NCBI RefSeq assembly: GCF_002836595.1
Contig: NZ_PJBB01000003.1
Coordinates: forward strand, 744,001 to 808,000
Source of the DNA: Tenacibaculum sp. Bg11-29
GTDB taxonomy: Bacteria > Bacteroidota > Bacteroidia > Flavobacteriales > Flavobacteriaceae
DNA: 64,000 bases
Reading direction: 5' to 3'
The translations under genes and the position numbers were made by a program. Each line of letters begins with the position of its first letter. Positions within the stretch are counted from its first letter, which is position 1. The notes under the pieces were generated by a model. The model saw nothing but the letters and a program-made list of their open reading frames with translations. It was not told where the DNA came from and made no database searches. Shown here piece by piece: positions 1-9,373 of the stretch.

Positions 1-143
1 AAGACCGCTGTAATTAATATTCTCAAAGCTCCTAATTGAATAGGTGTTAACCCAACTAATGCTTTTTTTATTAAAATAAAAGAACTTCCCCAAACTAGTG
101 AAAGTATTATTAAATACAACCATTTACGCTGTTGACTACTCAT
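1..143 (-). CDS. EamA/DMT-family membrane transporter, N-terminal part (truncated by window edge)
   Basis: The reverse strand reads from an ATG at 143 to the window start without a stop, giving 47 residues. After a short polar start there is a hydrophobic helix with LVWGSSFILIKKAL, then LTPIQLGALRILI. This is the typical first-helix pattern of EamA/RhaT-type drug/metabolite transporters of the inner membrane. The substrate cannot be told from this fragment. It is divergent from the lipoprotein gene at 233, so the 90 bases between them should carry both promoters. Confidence 0.75.
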   Translation of the reverse strand, partial: MSSQQRKWLYLIILSLVWGSSFILIKKALVGLTPIQLGALRILITAV

Positions 144-202
144 TTTCAATTCAATTAAGCACAAAATTCGTGTATTTATATCTATAAACTCAATTTTATT
201 GA

Positions 203-210
203 TAAATTTG
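203..210 (+). promoter_or_regulatory. Bacteroidota -7 promoter element (TAAATTTG)
   Basis: TAAATTTG matches the TAnnTTTG consensus and lies 22 bases before the lipoprotein start codon. No clear -33 TTG is visible at the right distance. Confidence 0.5.
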
Positions 211-232
211 CCTGATAACCCAATAATCTAAA

Positions 233-724
233 ATGATGAAAATTCAAAAAATAGTATTAGCCTTAGCCCTTGTTAGTTTTTTAGCAGTTGGATGTAAAAA
301 TGAAGCAAAGAAAGAAGATGTTAATAAAGAACAAAAAACTGAAGTTGCTGCTAACACAAAAGAACTTTCTTTAAACATTTCAGGAATGACTTGTGAAATA
401 GGTTGTGCTAAGAAGATAGCTTCTGATTTATCAAAAAAAGAAGGAGTTCTAGATGCTAAAGTTGTATTTAATGATAGTATTGCTACCGTAAAATATGACA
501 GTAACATTACGAATAAAACTGATTTAATTGCTTTTGTTGAAGGAATTGGTAGTGGTGACATGTATAAAGCTTCTGAAACAAGTAAAAAGGCATGTACAGC
601 AAAAACTGATGCCGAAAAAGAAGCTTGCAAAAAGAAAGCAGCTTGTAAAAAAGGAAAAACTGACGAAAAAGCTTGTGCTACAGATTGTAAAAAAGAGTGT
701 TGTGCTGAAACAACTAAAGCATAA
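233..724 (+). CDS. Heavy-metal-associated (HMA) domain lipoprotein with Cys-rich tail
   Basis: Exported lipoprotein of 163 residues. A hydrophobic signal ends in the lipobox LAVGC (Cys near residue 21). A single HMA-like fold of about 70 residues follows, with the metal motif GMTCEIGC near residues 51-58. The spacing is CxxxC rather than the classical CxxC, a form I associate with Bacteroidota sequences. The last 45 residues are Lys-rich and hold eight cysteines, ending in a CC pair, which suggests extra soft-metal or copper binding. Two ATGs are adjacent (233 and 236), so either could start it. It is followed by a strong terminator and so is probably monocistronic. Role inferred: periplasmic metal binding or buffering. 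Confidence 0.8.
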   Translation: MMKIQKIVLALALVSFLAVGCKNEAKKEDVNKEQKTEVAANTKELSLNISGMTCEIGCAKKIASDLSKKEGVLDAKVVFNDSIATVKYDSNITNKTDLIAFVEGIGSGDMYKASETSKKACTAKTDAEKEACKKKAACKKGKTDEKACATDCKKECCAETTKA

Positions 725-745
725 TTTATTTTTAAAATAAAAATC

Positions 746-772
746 AAGCTCCTCATTTGAGGAGCTTTTTTT
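746..772 (+). terminator. Rho-independent terminator
   Basis: A perfect 9-bp stem AAGCTCCTC / GAGGAGCTT with a 4-base loop is followed by a T run. It closes the HMA lipoprotein gene. Confidence 0.9.
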
Positions 773-784
773 ATGTGTTTATCT

Positions 785-792
785 TATCTTTG
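785..792 (+). promoter_or_regulatory. -7 promoter element (TATCTTTG) of ctaA
   Basis: Exact TAnnTTTG match 17 bases before the ctaA start, giving a very short predicted 5' UTR. Confidence 0.6.
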
Positions 793-809
793 TAAAAACT
801 TTTCTTCTG

Positions 810-1826
810 ATGAAAAAACACTTTCCGCTCATAGTAAAAATCAGTTTAATTTCTGTGTATCTTATTTTTTTAGCAGGCTCAGTAGTTCGTATGACAGGTT
901 CTGGAATGGGATGTCCTGATTGGCCAAAGTGTTTTGGGTATTATATTCCCCCAACCTCTGAAGAGCAAATTACTTGGCTACCGAATACGGATTATGAAGA
1001 AGGAATGATTATTGTTAAAAATGAGAAATTATTTGTTGCTGAAAACGATATAAAAACCACAAATGAATTTAATAATAATAACTGGACAACATACACGAAG
1101 CACAGTTATGCAAAATTCAATAAATTGCATACCTGGACAGAATATATCAATAGGTTATCATCTGCTTTAGCTGGAATTCCGTTTTTGTTTCTAGTTTTTG
1201 TTTCTACTAAATTTTGGAGAGAGAAAAAGCTAATCACATTATTATCATTCGGAGCTTTCTTTTTAATGCTTTTTGAAGCTTGGTTAGGAAAAACAGTTGT
1301 TGATACGAATTTAAAACCAACCATTATCACTATTCATATGGTAGCTGGCTTGGTAATTGTTGCCTTGTTATTGTGGTTACTATTTATTGTTTCTGATCGT
1401 AAAAAAACAACTTATAAGCATAACTCTTTACTTAGCAAATTAGTAATTATTTCTGCAGTTTTTTCACTCATTCAAATTGCTTTAGGAACTCAAGTTCGAC
1501 AGTTTATTGATGAACAGGTAAAACTTTTTGGTTTCGATAACAAACACTACAGTTTAATGAATCCTAATTTTAAATTCTACTTTCACCGTTCATTTACTAT
1601 TGCAATTGTACTTGTAAACTTAGGCATATTTTACTTAAATCAGATTAAAGGTTTAGGTTACAAATTAATAAATTGGATTGTTTTCTTGATTTCACTAGAA
1701 ACCGTTACAGGTATTTTAATGTATTATGCCGAATTCCCTTTAGGAACTCAAGCAATACATTTACTCTCTGGAGCAATTTTATTTGGATTGCAATTTTATT
1801 TATGGTTGCAAAGTAGAAAGGTTTAA
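810..1826 (+). CDS. ctaA: Heme A synthase, COX15/CtaA family
   Basis: Inner-membrane protein of 338 residues that converts heme O to heme A for aa3-type cytochrome oxidases. The N-terminus has the family signature SVVRMTGSGMGCPDWPKCFG. Four candidate heme-ligand histidines sit in HTWTEYINRL, HMVAG, HRSFTI and HLLSG, at the ends of membrane helices, as expected for this eight-helix family. Between helix 1 and the first His there is a polar periplasmic loop of about 60 residues. The gene stands alone with its own promoter and converges on the leftward gldD group. Identification by signature is firm; activity is inferred. Confidence 0.93.
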   Translation: MKKHFPLIVKISLISVYLIFLAGSVVRMTGSGMGCPDWPKCFGYYIPPTSEEQITWLPNTDYEEGMIIVKNEKLFVAENDIKTTNEFNNNNWTTYTKHSYAKFNKLHTWTEYINRLSSALAGIPFLFLVFVSTKFWREKKLITLLSFGAFFLMLFEAWLGKTVVDTNLKPTIITIHMVAGLVIVALLLWLLFIVSDRKKTTYKHNSLLSKLVIISAVFSLIQIALGTQVRQFIDEQVKLFGFDNKHYSLMNPNFKFYFHRSFTIAIVLVNLGIFYLNQIKGLGYKLINWIVFLISLETVTGILMYYAEFPLGTQAIHLLSGAILFGLQFYLWLQSRKV

Positions 1827-1834
1827 AATCTGCT

Positions 1835-2356
1835 CTATTTAATATTATCTAAAATAATTTTAGATATATTTTTATTTTGTGTAGATATTGTATAATAAGT
1901 ATTTATATCAATTGTCATTTTTAAAAGCACTTCATTTTCTTTTTGAAGAATAAGATCCGCTTTATAATTTTGTTTTCTATATCTGAATAAATGATCATCC
2001 CATCCTTTAAAATTATTGATATTGTATTGACAAACAACATCAAAATCTTTAAAATTAAATTTCTTTTTTGGAATGGAATTCATATCTGCTTTTAAAGGAT
2101 TGAAATCTGAAAGATTGTAATTAAACTTCGTTTTAATTCTTTCTTTTTTAAATTGCTTTTTTATTTTTTTTGTTAAATCTAAATAATAATTTATTAAATG
2201 AGCGCTCCCATTAAACTCAAATAAAATTGATTTAGGAACTTTATAGTTCTCTGCCTTATCTAAGTTGGCAACTTTTACACCTATTTTAAATCTCTCACCT
2301 TCTTGTGAAAGACAAATTGATGTAATAAATAATAATATTACTAAATATTTTTTCAC
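1835..2356 (-). CDS. Hypothetical secreted protein downstream of gldD
   Basis: 173 residues with a clear signal peptide (MKKYLVILLFITSICLS) and no lipobox Cys, so probably periplasmic or secreted. The mature part is Lys/Asn-rich and predicted soluble. I do not recognise a family. It lies 16 bases after gldD on the same strand, so it is probably the last gene of the mutY-ssb-gldE-gldD group. A role in gliding or type IX secretion would be guesswork. Confidence 0.6.
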   Translation of the reverse strand: MKKYLVILLFITSICLSQEGERFKIGVKVANLDKAENYKVPKSILFEFNGSAHLINYYLDLTKKIKKQFKKERIKTKFNYNLSDFNPLKADMNSIPKKKFNFKDFDVVCQYNINNFKGWDDHLFRYRKQNYKADLILQKENEVLLKMTIDINTYYTISTQNKNISKIILDNIK

Positions 2357-2372
2357 CTCTCTTTATTTAAAT

Positions 2373-2924
2373 TTACCGTTCCCATTCCAAGGTTTCTAGC
2401 ATTTGAATCATATCTTTCTTAATATATTCAACAGCTGGTAAAATAGAGTCGTAATTAGGTTTGGTATAAAAAAACAGTGAACCTTTTAAAAAGTGTTTTG
2501 TACTATCAGTAACATGAAACTGTATTTGTGAAGCGGCATTACCCGAAATTTCACACATTTTCCCGTACACCTTTTTATCAGTATCAGCATAATCCCTCCA
2601 AGAAATATTATCTGCTTTAACGGTGTGTTCCAATACTAGTTTTTCTGCTTCAATTAACAACTCTCGTAAGTTGTTATTGATTGGTCGATATGTAATATGA
2701 ACAGATGCTTTTAGCTCTGGATATTGAATTTTTAACCAATTTTTTGGTAAACTTTTAATCGCAGCATTTTTTGATACATCAAAACGATAAGGTCTACTTT
2801 TATTTAATTTATTATAACCCAACTCAGGATATTCTAAACTTAAATACCCTCTAGGCTTTGGTAAAACATCCTCACCACAACTTATTAATAACACTACCGA
2901 TATCAATAATAAAAATTTACGCAT
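2373..2924 (-). CDS. gldD: Gliding motility lipoprotein GldD
   Basis: 183-residue lipoprotein with signal and lipobox LLISC. The mature protein starts EDVLPKPRGYLSLEYPELGY, the highly conserved opening of GldD. In Flavobacterium johnsoniae GldD is required for gliding and for type IX secretion; its exact biochemical task is unknown. Its start overlaps the end of gldE by 8 bases, so the two are co-translated. The conserved gldE-gldD pairing supports the call. Confidence 0.92.
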   Translation of the reverse strand: MRKFLLLISVVLLISCGEDVLPKPRGYLSLEYPELGYNKLNKSRPYRFDVSKNAAIKSLPKNWLKIQYPELKASVHITYRPINNNLRELLIEAEKLVLEHTVKADNISWRDYADTDKKVYGKMCEISGNAASQIQFHVTDSTKHFLKGSLFFYTKPNYDSILPAVEYIKKDMIQMLETLEWER

Positions 2925-4245
2925 TCCTTGTTGTTTTTACTTGTTTTATACGCTTTTTATCTAACGCTTCAATAGTAAACGTATAAATACTAAAGTTTAT
3001 TTTCTCTCCTTTTTTAGGAAACTTACCAAATACTTCTAAAATAAAACCTGCTAAGGTTTCACTCTCTCCTTTTGCTTCTTCAAATTTCTCTTCCTCATCA
3101 TCATCTAATACTCGACAAAAGTCTCTAATAGTAATCTTTCCTTCAAAAATATAGTTATTCTCATCAATCTTAGAATACGTTAAATCATCATCATCAAATT
3201 CATCATTTATATCACCCACAATCTCCTCTATAACATCTTCTAAAGTTACAATTCCACTAGTCCCACCATATTCGTCAACAACAATTGCTAGGTGTTTTTT
3301 CATTTCTTGAAATTCACTTAACAAGTCGTCTAATTTTTTATTTTCAGGAACAAAAAAGGCTTCTCGTAGCAATTTTTGCCATTTAAAATTCTTTTCGTTT
3401 AAATAAGCCAATAAATCTTTTGCATATAAAACACCTCTAATATTGTCTACATTTTCGTGATACACAGGAATTCTTGAATATCCGTTTTTTAAAATTATTT
3501 TTAAAACCTCCTCGTATGATGTATCATCTGCAATAGCACAAACATCCGTTCTTGGCTTCATAATTTGTACAGTTTCTGTATTTCCAAAACTTACAATTCC
3601 TTCTAAAATTTTTTGTTCTTCTTTTGTAGTTGCTCCACTAGAAGTTAATTCTAAGGCTTGCGATAAGCGTTCTACTGAAAGATTATTGTTTTTATTTCCT
3701 AGCTTATTTTCAACTACACTAGTTAATCTTATAAGCGGTGTACTTAAAGGTGTTAAAAAAAAACTTAAAGCTTTTATAGGCTTTGCCATAAAGCTAGCAA
3801 ACAGCATCGATTTTCTTGTTGCATATACTTTTGGTAATACCTCTCCGAATAATAAAATTAAAAAAGTGATTAATACAATTTCAATTAAAAAAAGTACAGA
3901 TACCTTAAACAGGTATAAATCTAACTGATAATCTAGTCCAGAAAATAACACTTTTCCAATACTAGAAAAAAGCAATACAATAAGAATATTAATAAAGTTA
4001 TTTGTTATTAAAATTGTACCTAGTAGTTTTTTAGGGTTTTTAAGGAGTTTTACAACCGTATTTTCTTCTTTTGATGAAGATGAAAGAGCATCTAGCTGGG
4101 TTTTTGAAATAGAAAAAAAAGCTACTTCAGCTCCAGAAACTAAAGCAGATAAAACTAATAAAAAAAGTAACACTAAACTATTGACCATAGTCAATAAATC
4201 AATGTTTGGTAACGCTAAAAACAAGGAGTTGGGGTCTGTATCCAA
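2917..4245 (-). CDS. gldE: Gliding motility-associated protein GldE (CNNM/HlyC-CorC family)
   Basis: 442 residues. The N-terminal third has four hydrophobic segments (DUF21/CNNM membrane domain, about residues 15-190). A CBS pair follows, including MKPRTDVCAIADD and HLAIVVDEYGGTSGIVTLEDV, then a C-terminal CorC_HlyC domain. The layout resembles CorC-type ion transporters, but the position directly before gldD identifies GldE. It is thought to support or stabilise GldD at the inner membrane. The gene lies 19 bases after ssb. Confidence 0.9.
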   Translation of the reverse strand: MDTDPNSLFLALPNIDLLTMVNSLVLLFLLVLSALVSGAEVAFFSISKTQLDALSSSSKEENTVVKLLKNPKKLLGTILITNNFINILIVLLFSSIGKVLFSGLDYQLDLYLFKVSVLFLIEIVLITFLILLFGEVLPKVYATRKSMLFASFMAKPIKALSFFLTPLSTPLIRLTSVVENKLGNKNNNLSVERLSQALELTSSGATTKEEQKILEGIVSFGNTETVQIMKPRTDVCAIADDTSYEEVLKIILKNGYSRIPVYHENVDNIRGVLYAKDLLAYLNEKNFKWQKLLREAFFVPENKKLDDLLSEFQEMKKHLAIVVDEYGGTSGIVTLEDVIEEIVGDINDEFDDDDLTYSKIDENNYIFEGKITIRDFCRVLDDDEEEKFEEAKGESETLAGFILEVFGKFPKKGEKINFSIYTFTIEALDKKRIKQVKTTRNA

Positions 4246-4264
4246 TTGTTAAATTTTAAATAAA

Positions 4265-4696
4265 CTAAAATGGTAAATCATCTTCTTTTTGAGGAGTAAT
4301 ATTAAATGTTTCGGTATTTTTTTCAATAGGATTAATATTAGATGGTGTATTATTAGGATCCTTTTTTGTTGATAAAAAAGTCATCTCTTGCACCTGAATT
4401 TCTGTTGCATATCGTTTTTGCCCATCTACCTCATATTGACGTGTTTTTATACGGCCCTCACAATAAACTTTATCTCCTTTTGTTAAATATTTTTCACAAA
4501 TTTCAGCTAATTTATTACGCACCACAATATTATGCCACTCTACATTCGTTATTTTTTCTCCTGTTTGGCGATTGGTATATGTTTCGTTAGTAGCTAAAGG
4601 AAAACGACCAACTGAGTTACCTCCTTCAAAATAATGCATTTTTAATTCATCACCTAAATGACCTATTAAAATAACTTTATTTATTGTTCCCGCCAT
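4265..4696 (-). CDS. ssb: Single-stranded DNA-binding protein
   Basis: 143 residues. The OB-fold runs over about the first 105 residues (start MAGTINKVILIGHLGDE, core WHNIVVRNKLAEICEKYLTKGDKVYCEGR). A short flexible linker and the acidic tip DDLPF, the docking site for SSB partner proteins, end it. It binds and protects ssDNA in replication and repair. It sits between mutY and gldE on the same strand and has its own -7 element at 4719-4726. Confidence 0.95.
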   Translation of the reverse strand: MAGTINKVILIGHLGDELKMHYFEGGNSVGRFPLATNETYTNRQTGEKITNVEWHNIVVRNKLAEICEKYLTKGDKVYCEGRIKTRQYEVDGQKRYATEIQVQEMTFLSTKKDPNNTPSNINPIEKNTETFNITPQKEDDLPF

Positions 4697-4718
4697 AGTT
4701 TACATATTTGTGTAAAAT

Positions 4719-4726
4719 CAAATATA
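4719..4726 (-). promoter_or_regulatory. -7 promoter element (TATATTTG) of ssb
   Basis: On the reverse strand TATATTTG matches the consensus exactly, 23 bases upstream of the ssb ATG. Confidence 0.6.
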
Positions 4727-4735
4727 CAAATTTTA

Positions 4736-5773
4736 CTATCTCTTGTTTAAAAAATCGTTTAAAAAATTATCTATTAATACTGGTACTGGAAACTCCTTAA
4801 TTACATCCCAAGAAACAGTTTTCTTTTGTACATTTTCAATTTTTACAACCCAAAATTTTGTAAACAAATGTTGATGTGAAAGCTTATGAACTATCTCTTT
4901 TGCATTAAATAACGACACTAATGTTTCTTCAGGGAAAAGTAAAGAAAACTGCTCATTAGAAACCAAATCTATTTCAGAAATTGACTCTTGAGTTTCTATA
5001 AGTGGAAATTGATATAAGCCTTGCCAAATTCCTTTTCCTTCTCTTTCTTCAATAATTGTTTTATTATTCGCTGTAACTGTAACTAAAAAATTAAAATATC
5101 TTTTTTTAATTTTAATTTTTTTCTCTTTTACAGGAAGCTCTTTAACTTGTTTTTTTTCTAAAGCAATACAACTATTAGATAATGGACAACAATCGCATAA
5201 CGGATTCTGAGGCTTACATTGTAATGCACCAAAATCCATAATAGCCTGATTATAGGTGCCTGGTTGAGATTCATCAATTAATGTTTGCGCCAACTCTTTA
5301 AATTCTTTTATTCCTTTTGCTGAATTAATTGGAGTGCTAATTCCAAAATAACGAGACAAAACCCTATATACATTACCATCAACAACAGCAACTGGCTCAT
5401 CATAACAAATTGATGCTATCGCAGAAGCTGTATAATCTCCTACTCCTTTTAACTTCAATAATTCTTTATAATTCTTTGGAAAAACTCCATTAAGCTCATT
5501 CGCAATATACTTTGCTGTAAAATGTAAATTCCTGGCTCTTGAATAATATCCTAATCCTTGCCATAGTTTAAGCACTTTACTCTCTTCAGCTTTTGCCAAA
5601 TCGAATACAGTTTCAAACGTTCTTGTAAACGTTAAAAAATAAGGTAAACCTTGTGCAACTCTCGTTTGCTGAAGCATAATTTCGCTCAACCAAACAAAAT
5701 ACGGATCCTTAGTTTTACGCCAAGGCAAATCCCTTTTATTGTTAAAATACCATGTTAAAAGCTGCTCGTTCAT
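4736..5773 (-). CDS. mutY: A/G-specific adenine glycosylase MutY
   Basis: 345 residues. It removes adenine mispaired with 8-oxoguanine. It shows WLSEIMLQQTRV with the catalytic Glu, the helix-hairpin-helix LKGVGDYTASAIASI, the catalytic Asp in AVVDGNVYRVL, and a [4Fe-4S] ligand set in CKPQNPLCDCCPLSNSC (Cys spacing 6-2-5). A NUDIX-like C-terminal domain (about 230-345, GIWQGLYQFPLIE) recognises 8-oxoG. It is the first gene of the leftward ssb/gldE/gldD group. Confidence 0.95.
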   Translation of the reverse strand: MNEQLLTWYFNNKRDLPWRKTKDPYFVWLSEIMLQQTRVAQGLPYFLTFTRTFETVFDLAKAEESKVLKLWQGLGYYSRARNLHFTAKYIANELNGVFPKNYKELLKLKGVGDYTASAIASICYDEPVAVVDGNVYRVLSRYFGISTPINSAKGIKEFKELAQTLIDESQPGTYNQAIMDFGALQCKPQNPLCDCCPLSNSCIALEKKQVKELPVKEKKIKIKKRYFNFLVTVTANNKTIIEEREGKGIWQGLYQFPLIETQESISEIDLVSNEQFSLLFPEETLVSLFNAKEIVHKLSHQHLFTKFWVVKIENVQKKTVSWDVIKEFPVPVLIDNFLNDFLNKR

Positions 5774-6003
5774 AAATATTATAAAAATTTTATGTTTCTA
5801 TATTTCCTATCATTAATTACTCATCAACCACCCCATTTTATTAGCAAATAAATTAAATTTTAATAAAAATTAAGATTTAAGGTAGGGTAAACAAGCTTAA
5901 AACTGTTAATATGATATCATAATCAGCAAGAATTTCAGTAAAAACCCTATTGCTGCTAGATAAAAGCGGGAATTTACAAATACTAATTCAAATATTTAAT
6001 TTT

Positions 6004-9000
6004 ATGCACAAAATTACAAAAACACTTATACTGTTTTTTATTTTAGCTTTCCAACTCACTTATGGGCAGGAAAATCTGACTATCACAGGTGTAGTCTCAG
6101 ATAAAGCAGGACCTTTACCTGGAGTTACAGTTTTAATTAAAGGTAGTACTAGAGGTACCGAAACTGATTTTGATGGAAAGTTCTCCATTAAAGCAAAACT
6201 AAACGACGTACTATCTTTTAGCTTTGTAGGAATGGCAACTACCGAAAAAGTGATCACCTCTAATACTTCTATTAACATCACAATGATTGAGGATATGAAC
6301 ATCCTTAATGAAGTAGAAGTCGTAGCTACAGGTTACGATAAAATTAATAAAAAAGCTTTTACAGGTTCCGCTGTTTCTGTTGGTTTTGCTGATTTGAAGA
6401 TTGATGGAATCACGGATATTTCTCGTATGCTAGAAGGTAAAGCAGCAGGGGTAAATATTCAAAATATTTCTGGAACATTTGGTGCCGCTCCAAAAATTAC
6501 GATTAGAGGGTCTTCTTCTATCTTTGGTAATAACAGCCCACTCTATGTAATTGATGGTGTTGTACAAGAAGATATCGTTGAAACAAATCTAGATCAATTA
6601 GCATCAGGTAATGCAGAAACATTAATCAGCTCATCTATTGCTGGAATTAATGCTAATGATATTAAAAAAATTGATATTTTAAAAGATGCTTCAGCAACTT
6701 CTCTTTATGGAGCAAGAGCTAGAAATGGAGTAGTTGTAATTACAACTAAATCAGGACGAAAAGAAAGTCCTATGAAAATATCTTATTCTTTAGAACAAAC
6801 TGTTAGAGACATACCTAGTTACTCGCAATACGACATATTAGACTCTAAAGAAAACTTAAGTGTTTTAAAAGAACTAGAAGCTAAAGGTGCTTTAGAATTA
6901 CCAAGTATTGCTCAAGCTAGATATGGTGGAATCTACTATATAATGGCTGACAGGATAAATACTTATGACGAAGCTACAGGGAAATTTTTATTAGAGAATA
7001 CTCCTGAAGCTAAAAATCGTTTTTTACAACAATATGAATCGGCAAACACGAATTGGTTTAAACAACTATTTAGACAATCGTTAACTCAAAATCATTCTTT
7101 AAGTTTAAGTGGTGGTGGAAAGAATAACGCTTTCTATTCTTCATTAAGTTTCTTTTCAGATCCAGGATGGTCTATTGCTGAAAAAGTAAGTAGATTAACA
7201 TTTAATGTAAAGAATACATTTTACCTTTCTGATAAACTTAACGTTACACTATCATCTAATGCTTCTATAAGAAAACAAAAAGCACCTGGTACTTTCGAAA
7301 GACAAACAGATAATTTTACAGGAAGTTCTTCTAGAAATTTTGACATCAACCCTTTTAGCTACGCCTTAAACACTTCAAGAACTTTAAGACCTAGAGATAA
7401 TAATGGTAATTTAGAGTATTACAGAAACAACTGGGCTGATTTTAATATTTTAGAAGAAACTAAAAACAACTCTATAGACCTTAATTTAAGAGATATAAAG
7501 TTTCAAATAGATGCTTCTTATAAGTTTTCTGATAAAATAACATATGATTTTAATGCTGCTGCTAGATATGTAAACAGTACTAGAGAACATAACGTTAAAG
7601 AAAGATCTAATGTTGTAAAGGCTTACAACTCTAATGAGACTACTATTGTAAGAGATGCTAACATTTTTTTATATCAAGACCCTAACAATCCTGATGCAAT
7701 CCCTGTACCTGTACTTCCAGAAGGAGGTATTTACACCAAAAATGATAATTACTTAACAACATTTTATTTAAGAAATAGTTTTTCTTATAATGATACATTT
7801 AATGACAAACACAACTTAAATGTTTTATTAGGTCAAGAAATGAGATATGTAGACAGGGAAAGAAATAGCTTTACAGGTTATGGTTTACAATTTGACAACG
7901 GATATGTTCCTTTTACTGATTCTAGAATCTTAGATAAACTAATATCTGAAGGAGGGAATTACTTTAATATCTCTCAAGAAAGAGAAAGAACTGTAGCTTT
8001 TTTTGGAAAAGCATCATATGGTTATGATAGTAAATATATATTTTCTTTAACAGGAAGATATGATGGATCAAATAGACAAGGTAAAAGCTCAAGTTCTAGA
8101 TGGCTACCTACAGGGTCTGTTAGTGCAAAATGGAATGTTAGCGAAGAGGATTTCTTAGCAAACTCAAATACTATCAGTAATTTAAGTTTAAGATCATCAT
8201 ATGGTCTTGTTGCAACACCTGGTTCTGCAACTAATGCTGCTGCAATATTTCGTAGTCAAATAACTGATAGATTATTACCTGGAGACAGAGAAAGTTATTT
8301 GAATATAACTGAATTACAAAATTCAGAATTAACATGGGAAAAGCAATATGAACTTAACCTAGGACTAGATGTAGGTTTTATGAATAATAGAGTTACTTTA
8401 TCTGCTGATGTATATTCAAGAGATATTTTTGACAACATTGACTTTGTAAGAACTTCAGGAATTGGTGGAGAATTTATAAAACAAGGAAATAATGCTGATG
8501 TAAAAGTAAAAGGTTTGGAACTTAGTTTAAACACAAAAAACATTGTTACAGATAACTTTACATGGTCAAGTTCTTTCAATTTCTCTTATTACGATCAAGA
8601 AATTACGAAATTACAAAATCGTCCAATTGTTTTCGATTTAATTGACGGTACTGGTGGTAACATAGAAGGATATCCAATAAACGCAATGTTCTCATTTGAT
8701 TTTAATGGGTTAGACAGCCAAGGATATCCTACTTTTAAATTACCAACTAATAACAATACTAGCGGAGGTCCTGATTTTCAAGAAACAGAAAACATTACTG
8801 ATTTCTTAGTTTATGAAGGATCGGTTGACCCTAATATTTCTGCTGGAATTTCAAACAACTTCTCTTATAAGAATTGGAACTTAAACGTTTTAATAACTGG
8901 TGCCGGAGGTAATAAAATAAGATTAAACCCTTTATATTCGAATAACTACTCTGATACAAACGTTTTTTCTAAAGACATAAAAAACAGATGGGTACTACCT

Positions 9001-9354
9001 GGAGATGAAAACTTTACAAACATCCCTGTAATTACAGGATTTGATTCAAATGAAGGAGACCCATTTAGAAGCTCATTAAGCAGACTTTACAATGCTTATA
9101 ACTACTCTACGGTAAGAGTAGCTGATGGAGATTTTGTTAGAATGAAAAACATCTCTTTAGGATATACATTTGGTAAAGATGTAACAGATAAATTAGGTTT
9201 ATCAAGTTTTAACGTTAAATTTCAAGGAACAAACTTATTTTTATTGTATTCTGACTCTAGATTAAACGGACAGGATCCTGAATTTTATAATACTGGTGGT
9301 GTAGCTCTTCCTATAAGAAGACAGTATACTTTTTCTTTAAATATTGGTATATAA
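6004..9354 (+). CDS. SusC/RagA-family TonB-linked outer membrane transporter
   Basis: 1116 residues from the ATG at 6004, which begins a proper signal peptide (MHKITKTLILFFILAFQLTYG); in-frame codons before it lack one. A carboxypeptidase-regulatory-like domain comes first (DKAGPLPGVTVLIKGSTRG). The plug domain follows with the SusC hallmarks PLYVIDGV and DILKDASATSLYGARARNG, then the C-terminal beta-barrel. It imports an energy-demanding ligand across the outer membrane with its SusD partner. It heads a four-gene operon. No glycoside hydrolase is linked, so the ligand need not be a glycan; peptide or protein fragments fit the linked peptidase. Confidence 0.92.
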   Translation: MHKITKTLILFFILAFQLTYGQENLTITGVVSDKAGPLPGVTVLIKGSTRGTETDFDGKFSIKAKLNDVLSFSFVGMATTEKVITSNTSINITMIEDMNILNEVEVVATGYDKINKKAFTGSAVSVGFADLKIDGITDISRMLEGKAAGVNIQNISGTFGAAPKITIRGSSSIFGNNSPLYVIDGVVQEDIVETNLDQLASGNAETLISSSIAGINANDIKKIDILKDASATSLYGARARNGVVVITTKSGRKESPMKISYSLEQTVRDIPSYSQYDILDSKENLSVLKELEAKGALELPSIAQARYGGIYYIMADRINTYDEATGKFLLENTPEAKNRFLQQYESANTNWFKQLFRQSLTQNHSLSLSGGGKNNAFYSSLSFFSDPGWSIAEKVSRLTFNVKNTFYLSDKLNVTLSSNASIRKQKAPGTFERQTDNFTGSSSRNFDINPFSYALNTSRTLRPRDNNGNLEYYRNNWADFNILEETKNNSIDLNLRDIKFQIDASYKFSDKITYDFNAAARYVNSTREHNVKERSNVVKAYNSNETTIVRDANIFLYQDPNNPDAIPVPVLPEGGIYTKNDNYLTTFYLRNSFSYNDTFNDKHNLNVLLGQEMRYVDRERNSFTGYGLQFDNGYVPFTDSRILDKLISEGGNYFNISQERERTVAFFGKASYGYDSKYIFSLTGRYDGSNRQGKSSSSRWLPTGSVSAKWNVSEEDFLANSNTISNLSLRSSYGLVATPGSATNAAAIFRSQITDRLLPGDRESYLNITELQNSELTWEKQYELNLGLDVGFMNNRVTLSADVYSRDIFDNIDFVRTSGIGGEFIKQGNNADVKVKGLELSLNTKNIVTDNFTWSSSFNFSYYDQEITKLQNRPIVFDLIDGTGGNIEGYPINAMFSFDFNGLDSQGYPTFKLPTNNNTSGGPDFQETENITDFLVYEGSVDPNISAGISNNFSYKNWNLNVLITGAGGNKIRLNPLYSNNYSDTNVFSKDIKNRWVLPGDENFTNIPVITGFDSNEGDPFRSSLSRLYNAYNYSTVRVADGDFVRMKNISLGYTFGKDVTDKLGLSSFNVKFQGTNLFLLYSDSRLNGQDPEFYNTGGVALPIRRQYTFSLNIGI

Positions 9355-9373
9355 TAATAAAAAACAAGTAATT

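Noticed and set aside
244-756. Reverse-strand frame opposite the HMA lipoprotein
   Set aside because: Shadow of a clear gene; it would also run through the terminator.
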